The position numbers and the translations under genes are program-made. A stretch of DNA of 64,000 bases from Glutinoglossum americanum (lineage: Eukaryota > Ascomycota > Geoglossomycetes > Geoglossales > Geoglossaceae): NCBI GenBank assembly GCA_020080175.1, contig JAGHQL010000012.1, forward strand, positions 124,001 to 188,000. The letters are read 5' to 3'. Below, one piece after another: positions 29,179 through 40,661 of the stretch; position 1 is the first letter of the stretch; every line of letters begins with the position of its first letter. The notes under the pieces were generated by a model that saw only the letters and a list, made by a program, of their open reading frames with translations, was not told the origin of the DNA and did no database searches.

Positions 29179-31002
29179 TCTGCACGGCTGTTTTCATTCG
29201 CTTTTTATTTCTCTTTGGAGGTTCCGGGGAAAATCTACTTGCCCCAAGGGTTTAATATCGGTTTTTGAGCATAAAATGAGCGTTTGGTACGATGGGATAA
29301 ACCTCTGGTAAACGAGACATGAAGGCCCGAAGACACTAAGTACATGCATAGAGACTTCGGCGATTAGGCCCACGATGGCGGGATATCGGCTTTCACACAT
29401 GTCTTTTGTTTTTCGTCTCACTCATGCTGTCCTTTATGCTATCCCCGCCTTTTGCATCTAAGTGAGGGTCTTCTTGTTCTCTCAACTTCATAGTTGATGC
29501 TCCCCGTCCTTTGTCGTGCATCTGGCTACTACAATTACGTGAGGCTTACCCTTGTTTCTAACTGCGTGTCCCTTTTAGTGTTGTCTATCGAGTCCTGTTC
29601 TCTGGTGCACACAAAAGAAAATCGATATTTCAGCAAGAGAGGCTCCCTGTTTTTCCTATTTTCCTTTTTTTTTGTCCGTTAGACCATAAAGAAAATTATA
29701 TATAAGTAGATTTGAGAAGTGGCGAGTGGTTGTTTAAAGCTGAGCGACGGCAATCGCTCCACTCGACCTGACCATATTCTTGTCTCCCACATTTTCGTGG
29801 TTTTAAGTCAGTCTCTGGCTCAACACCTGGAAGGCTTCCGTGCATACTGATAACCTTACAATATGGGGTGTTGTGTAACGGCAACAGCGATGAAGATATG
29901 TCTCTATGCAACGCACCACATGAAAATCCTATGACCACTTAGCCACTCACAACACGCGAGCGAGTCCGCCTCTACGGATCACTAGATAATTTGAGCCAAG
30001 GGGTTTGGTGCCGAGAGATCTGACTCGGGGAGAAAGCAAGCTCGGCAAGAGGGTTGAAGGACTAGGTCGCAGCAGTACGCATAATCTGGCGTGTAGAAAA
30101 AAAGGTGCACCTAGGTTGTTTGCAGCTAGGATTTCCGTAGGAACTCTTATACATCTTGCCGTACTCCTCCATCCCAAACAAAGTCTGTTGTCCTAACTCC
30201 ACACTTGCAACAAGCCCGAAAATGGTGGGTAAGAATATTAAATAAAAAAAAGGGGCGCGCGCGACGCGAGTATCGAACACTGCCCCTTTTGCCACCTCAC
30301 AAAGACCCACTCCCTCCTCTCCACCCTCCGAAAAAGTAGCCTTCCCAGCATCCAAATCGAACGATTGGACAGCCAAGAGAAATCTCGTGAGAAGGGCAAA
30401 AAACTTAAAGCCCCAAGGAGTTTCGACTGCCAGACTACTGACTGCGTCAGACATGCAACGGACAGGCCCTCAGGTGTTTAAGGAAAAGCTTCGTATTGGC
30501 AGTCGGTGTTCATAACCGTTAGGCCACGAGGCTTTTTGAGAAGACCGGCGCTAAAGTTGATTATGTGCCAAACGGTGCCCCTGAGTGCGCGGGACCCCAC
30601 CAAAGCTGCGTGCGCTCCTTTTCCCCTGTGCAAACCGTTTGTCTGCACGGGTAATTTAAGGGTTTAACATCCTTCATCGCTAGAATTAATCTTGGTCAAG
30701 ATTCAGTGCGACTGAGATCTAGGAAAAGGAGCTCAGGTGATCTGAGCTTTCTCTAACAACACTCCCTGTATACCGCGTCCCCTTTCTCTTCCTCCGCTTC
30801 CTCTACCCTCCGTGGCCCCACTTTGCTTAAAACTTTCCTAAACAGTGGCGTTTAGATCTGAAGTGAAAGCTAAAGTGATATCACAAGAGTGAATTTGACC
30901 CTGTTCGAGTTTAGCTGATAGCAGCGACCCGTGAATTTATTTGCATCATCCTAGGGGCTTTCTCATCGACTCAGAGATAAGGAGGATCTGAACAACTAAA
31001 CC
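29179..31002. other. Intergenic, 1.8 kb, with a tRNA-like half sequence
   Basis: No protein gene supported. The minus strand at about 30490-30532 resembles the 5' half of a tRNA (see findings). The right end contains CT-rich sequence upstream of the next start codon. Confidence 0.45.
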
Positions 31003-32052
31003 ATGGATACCAGCGATCCAGTTACCACAGGTACCGGCCTGGCTCACTTCGATCGTCCGGCCACCAGGCGTAACATCACGAACACGAATACGAGGGTCGG
31101 GTTCGCTCTGAAGACACCTCTCACTGATAGACAGCCGCTATTCACAGCCATCAACGCGTTCTTCGAGGCGCAACGTAATCATTGGTTTGACCTCTTCAAG
31201 CTTCCCGTATACGTCTCGGTCTCCGGAAGTAAGGAGCCGGTAAGCCTGTGGCAGCTGGATAATCCAGTTTCTGCGGCTGAGGTACCAGCAATGAATCTCT
31301 TAGAAGGGAGTGTTACGGCATACCCGACGGTTTGGGGAGCGACAAGAACTACCACGATTACAACGACAATCACCGCAGTGCCCGGGGATGTTGTATTCCT
31401 CCAGTTTCCGACGCAAACACCTCCACCAGACTTGCAGTATACGACGGTTAGTTCAGTTCCGGGTGACCCAAACTCGAAACTGTACCCCAACGGACTGCCA
31501 ATCCTAGTCCTCACGCAACTAAATGGTATTGTGGTCAACCCGCAAAACCAAACCCTGACTGTAGTGTCGACGGTGCAGGCAGCTCCCCAGCGTTTCTCTT
31601 CAGATACAGATTCCGGAAAGGTCGACTACGCTCTACCCGACAGTAACTGGTCAAGCTGGAGTTTGGCTGAGAAAGGCGGAGTAATTGCTGCGACTATACT
31701 CGCCGGCCTTCTTTTGATCGCCGTCTGCGCCTATATGTGCATAACGGGGCGTTCACGGAAAAAGGTTAAAGACACAGAGAAAGGAGAGAAGGACGGAGGG
31801 AAACAGAGAGTCCGATTTCGTTTCAGCGGAAAGCGTATGATTGGTAAAGTCATGGATAGAAAGGGCAAAGCGGCAACTGTGCTGGGAAAACTCCAGAAAG
31901 GCACCAGCCCCATGGAGGATAAGAGTAACAGTGGAGCCAGCGGTGGGGCGACCTTAGGTAACACCAGTTTGCATAGCACGCAAAGAAGCCAGCGTGTTGA
32001 ACAGCCGCATCAAGCAATGTCTGGTGCTGTCGCTGGGCCGTCAAACACTTGA
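31003..32052 (+). CDS. Single-pass membrane protein with Thr-rich ectodomain (349 aa)
   Basis: Intronless frame with ATG at 31003; an in-frame TAA just upstream (two codons earlier) supports this start. I do not recognise a named family. Residues 1-220 are polar with Thr runs (TRTTTITTTITAV) and four possible N-glycosylation sequons. One transmembrane helix lies at about 224-247 (GGVIAATILAGLLLIAVCAY), followed by a basic cytosolic segment (RSRKKVKD) and a Ser/Gly/Gln-rich tail. There is no N-terminal signal peptide, so either the helix acts as a signal anchor or an upstream exon was missed. The pattern resembles fungal wall-sensor-like or Mid2-like proteins, which is a guess. The next gene downstream also encodes one transmembrane helix with a long Ser-rich tail. 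Confidence 0.72.
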   Translation: MDTSDPVTTGTGLAHFDRPATRRNITNTNTRVGFALKTPLTDRQPLFTAINAFFEAQRNHWFDLFKLPVYVSVSGSKEPVSLWQLDNPVSAAEVPAMNLLEGSVTAYPTVWGATRTTTITTTITAVPGDVVFLQFPTQTPPPDLQYTTVSSVPGDPNSKLYPNGLPILVLTQLNGIVVNPQNQTLTVVSTVQAAPQRFSSDTDSGKVDYALPDSNWSSWSLAEKGGVIAATILAGLLLIAVCAYMCITGRSRKKVKDTEKGEKDGGKQRVRFRFSGKRMIGKVMDRKGKAATVLGKLQKGTSPMEDKSNSGASGGATLGNTSLHSTQRSQRVEQPHQAMSGAVAGPSNT

Positions 32053-32908
32053 AATCGATTAGAACTTCTCGGTGGATTAGGGCTGAAGGTAAACGCTAAG
32101 CTCATCTTCAATGCGACTTTTTCGAGAGGATCGACCTTTGTGACTGACAAGGACTCATAATAAGCAGCGAAGTGATTTGCTTTTACACCAGGCAACCCCC
32201 GGGTCAGCTATGCCGAGTTATAGAAAGCTAGGGTGCTTGCTTACGGGTTGTTGTCAAGAGCTGCAGGAAAGCGCCTGGGTGTATGACAGCCACCCGACTC
32301 GACCTACCGGATCCATCTTCTCGGGATATAGCATGATCAAGCGATGCGCTGGAACTGAAAATGAGTGGATTTGATCTTCTGATGAGCAGGAGGGCAAGGG
32401 TTTTTGGACTGAAGGGATTTGGCGAGGCCACGAGAGCAAACTGCAAACGGATGTTGGTGGGCGAACAGAGTCTGATAAGGAGTTTTCATCAAATCAAAAC
32501 AGGTCCCACGGCGTGTGCAGAGACCAAATGTGAGCCAGCAGCTTCAAATCCACACCCGGACCAAGTTTGTCTGAGCATTCTTGCATATTGGTATGATTCT
32601 GAATTAACTTGGGATCAGACCTACTACAGGAGTTCCCGCTGATCCTATAATAATCCAGTGGAGAGCATAAAGTAGCAAGCTAGCATCGATGGCCCTTGGT
32701 TGACAAATAAACTCCTAGAAAGTGCCAGCGATCTTGTAGGCTGTTAAACTCTAGAGTTCGGTCTGACTTGGAGAGAGGCCACCTATACACCCCGAGACCT
32801 AGACGAGACAGGCCAGTCCCAACCCATGAACTCCCAGCAGGTTTAACTGATCGGTCGGTCGATGTCCAAACCCAAATCGATTTAGTCATGCAATGGACAC
32901 AATACTGA
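32053..32908. other. Intergenic between two membrane-protein genes
   Basis: No supported gene. The missing N-terminal (signal peptide) exon of the following gene might lie here, but I could not identify one. Confidence 0.4.
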
Positions 32909-34931
32909 ATGTCAATAGGCACCTCACGCGGTTTATATCGAGACGAAAGATTAGAGACGACCAACTCAGTCCAAGCTCCGTTGTCAAGCTCCTCACAGGC
33001 AATCATTGTCACCAATTCTCCTACAATCTGGCGACCTAGGATGTCTCCTGTTTGGCCTGAACCTGGATATCTGAAGCACCAAAAGCCCGCAAATTCATCC
33101 GCCATTTTGCCTAGGAGAATCTATCAAGTACATGCGCCGACGCCCCGCCTACTGACAATAGTGGTTGCGCTGAGGCCACGGTCGAATGAGCAGGGGAACT
33201 CTCTAGCAGTGGGAATCGTCCTCGGATTGACAGCATTTGTTGCTGCGCTAGCTCTCATATTCTGCTGCTACAACAGAAGCCGTCGTAACATGGGATCCCT
33301 TGGAGGGGCTTACTTTAACGGTCAGCGGGATGCTCACCGGGGGGGGTTCTGTCCAGGAGAGCCCACTCCGAGACGGCCTCGCGAGCCTACAAGATTTCCA
33401 ATCAATTGGAATCCTATTTGGGTGCTGTTACATGAGTGTTCTCACGGGCGGCCGAATAATGGATCGGCACGGCATTATCGTCCCCGAGCTCCTGATAATC
33501 GGCGCATTCGGAGACCTCGCCACAGAGGTGGTAGCATTTGCAAGCCGCCCCAGGTGTATGACCGTAATAATCTTCCACCTCCGCCCTCATCATACTCCAG
33601 AACGTCGTTGAGTTTGTGCAACCCTCCTTCGACCAGCAATCGAAGACACTCCGATGGGGGTATCAATAATTGGAGGGAAGGACAATGGTATTCAGCTTCC
33701 CCTTCTCAGAGTCGTCCCGCTCCTTCCAGTTTGTGCTCTCTACCCAATGTATGTGAGCACCATTCGGTAGGATCACCTCCGCCGAACCTGTGTTCGCCGC
33801 CCAACTCGTCCTCTCTCTCTCAATCTACAACGGACGGTCAGCGACTTTCGGGCAGCGATGGCTGCTTTTCAGCGAGCAGCTCCGGACACGGTTCTGAAAG
33901 CACATACTCGACTGAGGGTAGGGGGGTTTTGGAGCTTCCAGCATCTCTATTTCAACCGCCTTGTATTTCTCCTTTCCCTTGCTTGGACTTTTCTTATACG
34001 GGGATGCGGACGTTGTTCTGTCAATTAGCCTCCCTTCACGCTCCGCATGACCTCTCTCTGATTGTAGTTCTAAACTGCAGGTGACTCAGCTTATATCTCG
34101 ACCACTTCTAGCGGAATCAACCCATCAGGGCCGCGCTTGTCGTCTATGAGACAAAACACCAGAGACCAGGTGTTATCTCTCAGCTCTGAAGGTTCATTTT
34201 ATCCTCTAGTGTCTTCCCAACAGTCTGACCCACAGACCCAACCACCGAGACAATTCCATAATTCAAACAGCTCTTGTGATACCCGCACAAGCCAGCTAGG
34301 CACATCGAGCCCGCAGCTCCAGCCATCAACATACTCTCTCAGTTTTGGGCGTTCAGATTATAATCGAACGACTATTAGTGGTTCTTCCAGCCCAGGAAGT
34401 TGGCTGTCGAGATCACACTACAACTCTACAAGCCTTTCGGATATTGACCCCGAAATTCCATCAGAAAGAGATTCATGGGCAGATCATAGATCTATGAGTC
34501 CCAGTTCCACAGCGGAGTTTTCGGTATCGATCGTGACTAGTTATGAGTCAAACGAGCGTACCGATATAGGACATGGGTTTAGTCTAGAAAACAGGTATCC
34601 AGTATCGGGAGAACCCTCGAGTGATGGTAGCTATAGCTCTAGTTTGAGTACCGAAGTAGTTTCGGTTCGGGGCAATTACGAAGACTTCATCTCCGATATG
34701 GCGTCTGATCTTTGGAGCGGGTTACATAGTGGCCCAGGGGACAACGCAGATGATAAAGAGGAGCCTCGGCAGCCGATCGGGAGGCCGGTTACCATGGAGG
34801 ACGGAAGCGATGATGACGGACCAATGAGGGGAGATGGTTGGGCCAATAATGCACCACGAGGAGAGGCGATGGACCAGCGCAGCTTAGGCAGTGTTGTGCC
34901 CAACCAAGGGCCGACTTTGCAAGAATGGTGA
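32909..34931 (+). CDS. Single-pass membrane protein with long Ser/Pro-rich cytosolic tail (619 aa)
   Basis: Two exons, 32909-33917 and 34081-34931, joined across a 163-bp intron (GTAGGG...TGCAG), give 619 residues. One transmembrane helix (about 98-121, SLAVGIVLGLTAFVAALALIF) is followed by CCYNRSRR and a long tail rich in Ser, Pro and Arg (NNLPPPPSSYSR), then a Ser/Asp/Glu-rich second-exon part (SSEGSFYPLVSSQQS; DDKEEPRQP). I know no family for it. The N-terminal ~95 residues are the weakest part: they have no signal peptide, and the true 5' end may be another exon. The second exon and the helix are convincing. It follows another single-pass membrane gene in the same orientation. Confidence 0.6.
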
Positions 34932-35511
34932 TATACCAAAGACGTAGACGGGAGGGATCGATTGGCAATAAAGTTTGAGATTCTAGGGGTGGAAACTTGC
35001 AGATGCTAGCATAGGACAATCCATACTATGAAAAAAGCGACCAGGAATTCGTAATGGACAGCGAATTGGGGGTTCTCAAATTGAATGGTCAGGAGGCTGG
35101 CAGTATGCGAAACGATGCTGGCAGCCGGCAAGTTGACGTTGAAACTTACCAGATCTGGAAGTCACATGTATTTATACATATCCACCCAGACTTGTAACTA
35201 GGTTAATCAAGACTGCTTATAGAAGATTAGACATAGACGTGGTTTAGCTAAAGCAGTCAGGAAACCATATGCATCACCAATCAAACTGCAAATGGTATGT
35301 GATTGGCTAGCTAGTGCTGCGTTTGGTCACTGCTCCATTAGCGAATCGAGAATTGCGTACTGCGTATGTTTGGAGCTGCACGTATTCGCCAACACCGCTG
35401 GACTTCCCCCATACCTTTCTCCCAGAAACTTGCTTGGCTCTTTATAACAGCATTGAAGCGTAGCTTATCTGTATCTATTGTACCAGTATCACAGAGTTGC
35501 TCCTTCACAAA
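34932..35511. other. Intergenic, promoter of the SNX41 gene
   Basis: A 580-bp gap with no supported gene. It should contain the Snx41 promoter and leader. Confidence 0.45.
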
Positions 35512-37865
35512 ATGTGGAACGATGAGGATAACAACCCATACGAATCCTTTGACCGCCACGACTCGACACTTTCCTCTGCTGTGAATCCCGGCTCCCCGAC
35601 AGCTCGTATGTACTCACTCTATCCAGCGTATCACGCCGCACAGGTCCCAAGGTCTTATGAGTAACTAAACTTCTCGATACGCAGATCTCCACCGCCCCAC
35701 TACCCCCACCTCCGCCACTTCCTCGAACAACAATGAACCGCCAGAGTTCATCTCTCACCCGCCTGACCTTAGTGACGATGACGATGATGATTACCCAAGT
35801 CGCACACGGAGTGAGAGCATCCCCCGTAAGAAGGGTGGATACGATAGTCGTGTCGAGCAGATTATATACGAGAACCCGGACCTTCCAATCCTTATTACTG
35901 ATGCCGGTAAAAACCATGAGAGCGGTGGAAGCTATATTGTATATACAATTCGAACTGGGGTGGGTTCTGCAATGAATTTCTCGTATTATAGCGAAACTGA
36001 CAGTTCCCAGGATCTTGAAGTCCGTCGGCGATACTCAGAATTCAGCTCTCTGAGGACCACGTTAGTAAACCTACATCCAACTCTTATCATACCTCCGATA
36101 CCCGAGAAGCACACCATGGCAGATTACGCAGCAAAGCCTACGAAGGCGAAAGAGGACATGGGGATTATAGATCTAAGAAAGAGGATGCTGAGTGTGTTTC
36201 TTAATCGGTGTAGACGGATGAGAGATGTACGAGAAGATGGTGTATGGTGGAGGTTCCTCGATCCGAACGCGAGCTGGGTACGATGCTCTCGCTATTTGAT
36301 GTCTTCCTTATCTAGCATCCTTTGCATTTCATGGCAGGCATATAGCGAAACCTAACGTCATCCTATGCGCAGAGCGAAGTGCTCCATACGCATCCGGTCT
36401 CATCGCTCCCAAAATCCGTCCTGAAAGCACCCCCGCTAGACCCCGCAAACCCCAGTCCAGCACATAGCTACCTTCCGGTACCGTCAGTGAATGCAAAATT
36501 GAGGTCCTCAAGCATCAGCACGGGTACGCCTTCGTCTCCGCCACGAGCATATGCCTCGCCGGCAGCTCATGCGATACCAGGGCCTCAGATTTTCGGTCGT
36601 TTTCCTCCTACCTCAAAAAACCTAAGCGAGCAAGATCTAGATCCGTACTTTATCAATTTCGAAGCCTCAACACGAGAACTAGAGATGCTTCTACAGGGAA
36701 ACATTGAGAAGGTCAACCGGAGGATGTTAACTCATTTATCGTCGCTTGCTGCCGATCTGGCTGAGCTTGGAGCTCGGTACAACGGCTTCTCTCTGTCTGA
36801 ACCGTCACCTACTCTAGCCACTGCTATTGAACGCATTGGGCAAGCGGTTGATTCCTCTTATATCGCTACTGAAGAGCTCTCGGCGTCGCTAGGCGCAAGC
36901 TTCGCCGAGCCCATGCGCGAAAGCGCACAATTTGCAGGCGTAGTACGCAATGTTCTTCGGTACAGAGTATTAAAACGAGTACAAGAAGAAATGACGAGGG
37001 ATGAGCTCGCCAAGAAGAGAGCGCTCCTCGAGTCTCTTGAAAGAAGCGAGATGGAAGCTAAAAGGATAGACCAATATCTGACCAGCACCGGCGCCCCCTC
37101 AACCACGCCCAAGAGGTCCACTTCTTCTGCATCAGCCCGAGGCAGTTCTGGAGAGCAACAGCGCCAGCGCAGAGGTAGCATTGAGGATACTGCCTCGATA
37201 GATTCGGATTTTCCCCCTACTCATGGTGATGCCCCTTCTCCATCAGCAGCACAGGGAGCCCCGGAGAGGAGCCAGGATCAAGATCCAAGCTCGCCCAAAC
37301 CAAACCACAAGAAAAACCAAAGCGGAAACTTCGTGACCAATAAAATTTTTGGCCGAATCAGTCATGCCGTGCATGGTATCGTGGATGTGGATCCTGAGAG
37401 GACAAGGAGGGATCAGATTGGCAAGACGAAAGAGACCTTGGTTCATGTAAGGGCAAACTTTTGGATGCCTCCCCACCCAAGCTTACCTCATTTCCCCCGC
37501 CCCTGATTCCCCAGCATGTTCATAACTCCTATCTAAATAGATATATAACTAATAAGCAATCGAATAGTTGGAGCAAGCGCTCGTGGCATCCGAAAAGGAT
37601 GTGAAGGACGCTAGCGCCGGTGTTCTGAGGGACTTAAAGAGATTCCAGAAGGAGAAAGAAGAGGACTTGAAGCGATACATGGTATGAAGATCCCTACTTT
37701 GCGGCTGAGCCCAGAATTTCCGGCTGAGGATATCCGTTCTTCTACTAACTTGATGTGGTTCTACCATAGATCGCGTATGCTAGATGTCACATTGACTGGG
37801 CAAAGAAGAATCTCGATACTTGGGAAGAGGCGAGGGGAGAGGTCGACAAGATTGAAGTCCGCTAG
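35512..37865 (+). CDS. SNX41: Sorting nexin Snx41/Atg20, PX-BAR protein (639 aa)
   Basis: Six exons (35512-35605, 35685-35959, 36011-36277, 36373-37446, 37568-37681, 37770-37865) give 639 residues. The start MWNDEDNNPYESFDRHDS is characteristic of filamentous-fungal Snx41. The PX domain (about 87-235) has YIVYTIRTG, RRRYSEFSSL, PPIPEKHTMADYA and RMLSVFLNRC, the phosphatidylinositol-3-phosphate-binding core. The C-terminal coiled BAR region contains LDPYFINFE, EEMTRDELAKKRALLE and ends KKNLDTWEEARGEVDKIEVR. The protein recycles membrane cargo from early endosomes to the late Golgi and takes part in selective autophagy and the Cvt pathway with Atg24/Snx4; this is family knowledge. Intron 2 is 51 bp and free of in-frame stops. 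Confidence 0.95.
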
Positions 37866-38562
37866 GCATATTTCTTGTTATTTATCAAACAACCCTTCCC
37901 CTTCAATGCTGTTCGACAGGAGGCAGATCTTCTCTATACTTTTCCCCCTGTAAGTAGACCCACGCGCTTTGTTTTGTCCCTCGGCTATGCTTCCGAAGTT
38001 CTTTTTTGTTTTTTTGCCAAAAAAAAAAAAAGCCCGGCTGGAGTCTGCCGTTCCTGGCGCTGGCTGGCTGTTGTTTTATCACTTTTTTTTTTCTTTTTCT
38101 TTGCCAGATCCTACTTGGTATGATATGTGTAAGGGAGGTTGTAACGTGATAACACAGAGACCGAAAAAATGAGAATTGGTATTACCGTGAGTGTATAGTA
38201 GTACCCCCTTGCACGAATCCTTTACTCTTTGATGTATAGCTTGCATAGTACGCGAAACCGAGGTATAAGGAATTAATCCCGGGTTATTCGTGATAGCCTT
38301 TGATTTTTGGATTTAGATTTCCTCTGCGGGAGTGGAGTCTTTCTTTCAGTCTTTCCGCCTTTCTACCTTCCCCTGATTTTGATTCTGATTCCGATCGGTT
38401 TTTGAACGGAAAGAAAGGTGAGAAAGAAAATATACCCCTGAAGGAACCCCAAAAATACCCATGCTCCACCGCCATTCGCTTTCCAAAAAAAAGTGAAAAA
38501 GTAATCAGTGAGGGACATCATATATAAAATGGTATCTAGACCTAAAAACTCAATAATTTTGA
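37866..38562. other. Intergenic between convergent genes, T-rich
   Basis: The gap between the convergent Snx41 and acyltransferase genes. It contains an A13-like run (about 38020-38032) and T-rich runs near 38085-38102, presumably the two 3' flanks. No gene seen. Confidence 0.5.
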
Positions 38563-39778
38563 CTACCTCAGCCATCGGAATCTTCGATAGTTCTGTCGTT
38601 CCCAGACCTCTACGAACGCAACCTTATCCCTAACGCCAAGGCCAACCCGTTTTACTCGGCCTAGTCGCGCCAAGGCCTCACCGACCTTCTCTAGGAGCCT
38701 CTTCTCATCAGTGGTGATGTCGCCGTTGTTGATGCTGCTGGCTTTCCTGCTAGGAGTTATATCCTCGGCCTCAGAGGAGGAAGGGGGGGTATCGAGGTAA
38801 TTGGTTGCGTGTGTGGATTTTGATGATGGTTGTGGGGTCGCCCTTTGAGGGTATGGGTATCCTTCGGGACCGTTGTAGACGCACTCCGCGATACGGACTC
38901 TGATGCAGTGGGTGGGTCGGCTGAGGAGGTTCCAGAGGAACGCCCAGTAGGCGTGGGGGACGGGTGTGGTGATGTCTGGGGGGGTGTAGCGGACGCTGAC
39001 AGGGAAGATGCGGGTGGTTGAAGGGGCGGTGAGGAGGGAGGGGCTAAACGGTAAGATGCCGCGGCCATTTGTAGTAGTTGTCTCCGGGAAGACAACAATG
39101 ATGCGGTTGGGGTGGTCGCGGAGTAAGGTGCCTAGATCCGTGAGAGCCGTGCCAGGTAGAGGGCGGGATTGCGGTGGCGAGAGTGCGCGTAGGATGGCGC
39201 GGAGGAGGGAGATGCGGTGAATGAGACGTGTTGTAGGGTAGGATGCTGTAAAAATGGGATCAAAGATTGCGGCGAGGTAGAGGGCGTCGATTGGGGAGGT
39301 GAAGGAGGATGCGATTATATTGGAGGGATTGGGGAGGCGTGGAGAGTGTTTGGCTAAGGAGCTATAGGGAAGAAAACATCAGCGTGAGATGCGGATCCGC
39401 ACGCACGGGGAGAGGGAGAGGGAGGACGAACCCCTTCTTGACTCCGTCAACCTGTAGATCCACCCACCAGACCCCAGGTACACCAAGTATCATCCACAAC
39501 ATGGCCTTCTTGAACAACGACCCTAGTGGCAGACATTGCAGCACTATGAAGTAGCCTAAGGTGAGTGCCACGAAGATCGGTAGGCGCGCGAGGAAGATGA
39601 AGATCCGGATCGGTAGGTAGATCTTCGACGTTGGGGTGAATATGGGGGTGAAGGGTGCAATGCCCGAGCCTGTGGGTTTGTTTTTGCTTTTAATACAGTA
39701 CCTTACGGATGACGGGTGGGTCTAATCTTGGAGTGTCGGGAAGTTACCTCGATCCCGAAACTGCGAGTATTTTTCCAT
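38563..39778 (-). CDS. LOA1: Loa1/Vps66-like phospholipid/glycerol acyltransferase (355 aa)
   Basis: Three exons (39778-39748, 39669-39432, 39361-38563; introns 78 and 70 bp) give 355 residues. An N-terminal membrane part (IYLPIRIFIFLARLPIF, GYFIVLQCLPLGSLF) precedes GVWWVDLQVDG and the acyltransferase core: SSFTSPIDALYLAAIFDP in the position of the HX4D box, then FPETTTTNGRGIL in the position of the substrate-binding EGT-type motif. This layout fits yeast Loa1 (Vps66), a lysophosphatidic acid:oleoyl-CoA acyltransferase of the ER and lipid droplets. The catalytic His of the HX4D box is not seen; as far as I recall, this subfamily also has NFTSP there, so it may be normal. The second donor is GTTCGT. 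The gene is divergent from kinesin-14. Confidence 0.85.
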
Positions 39779-40661
39779 GACAGTCCTAGTGAAGGGTCAC
39801 AGCTTTCTTCCAGCTGAAGCGGATTGTGAAGTTGTAACGATTACAGCAACGAGCGTTGGCAGTACCGCGTTCTCTGGTAAGTTCTGGCCAAAAAGGGCAA
39901 AAGGTACGGTGCGTTCGTTCTCGCACAGCGAGTCCGATCCAATGAGGATAAAGGGTTTGGATAGATCAATTGGGATGAATACCAACAGGCTCTGCGGAGC
40001 TTGAGTTGCGCATCATGTGTAAATAATTGTAGCCCGTGTTCGATAGCTGTAGTCCATAGCTTTACCCAGGGATACTGTAATGAGTATGTATTCGCACGAT
40101 GTGGAGGATGTGGAGCTGGAAGGAGATGTATGGATGTGTGGCGTGGGAAGCTGCTCTTTTCACATGCTAACTTGGAGCTAGGTTCGCATTCTTGGTGTTT
40201 CTCTAACATATGAATGAACTACAGGAAGAGGTCGGGATATGCATATTACATACATATTGCCTCACCACCATACATATATACACATACACTTTCACTATAT
40301 TTCATCGACGGACCAGGTCTATTCGATCCTGTTTGTGGTGGTGTCTTGTGGTGGCTTGTGGTGTGGCTCTCCGTGTGGCTGAAGCCGGAGAGGCAGCGGT
40401 GGCTCATGACGCGGGCCTTGGCGTTGTTTACGCTTGTGTTGTGCTTGTCCGTTGCTGGGGAGAAATTCTGCCTCGACATCTCGGACTCGAACCAACTCGA
40501 CAACGGCAATCGACCAACTACAATACGCTCGCTTGTTCCCTCTGTTCAACACTAAGCCTGGATCTCCTGCAAATTGATCAATGTCATCCCCGATTTAGGT
40601 CTGCCGAAAAAGAACACACGTATTTAGATAGACCACGGATCTCTTTCCAATCGTCGCTGTC
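39779..40661. promoter_or_regulatory. Divergent promoter region, acyltransferase / kinesin-14
   Basis: An 883-bp gap between two divergent start codons. A TACATATATACACATACAC tract lies near 40270-40290. Open frames here have no motif support. Confidence 0.5.

Noticed and set aside
32680-33105. 141-codon minus-strand frame starting MADEFAGFWCF
   Set aside because: It overlaps the 5' part of the plus-strand membrane-protein frame and has no recognised family. Kept as an alternative only, since that N-terminus is itself uncertain.
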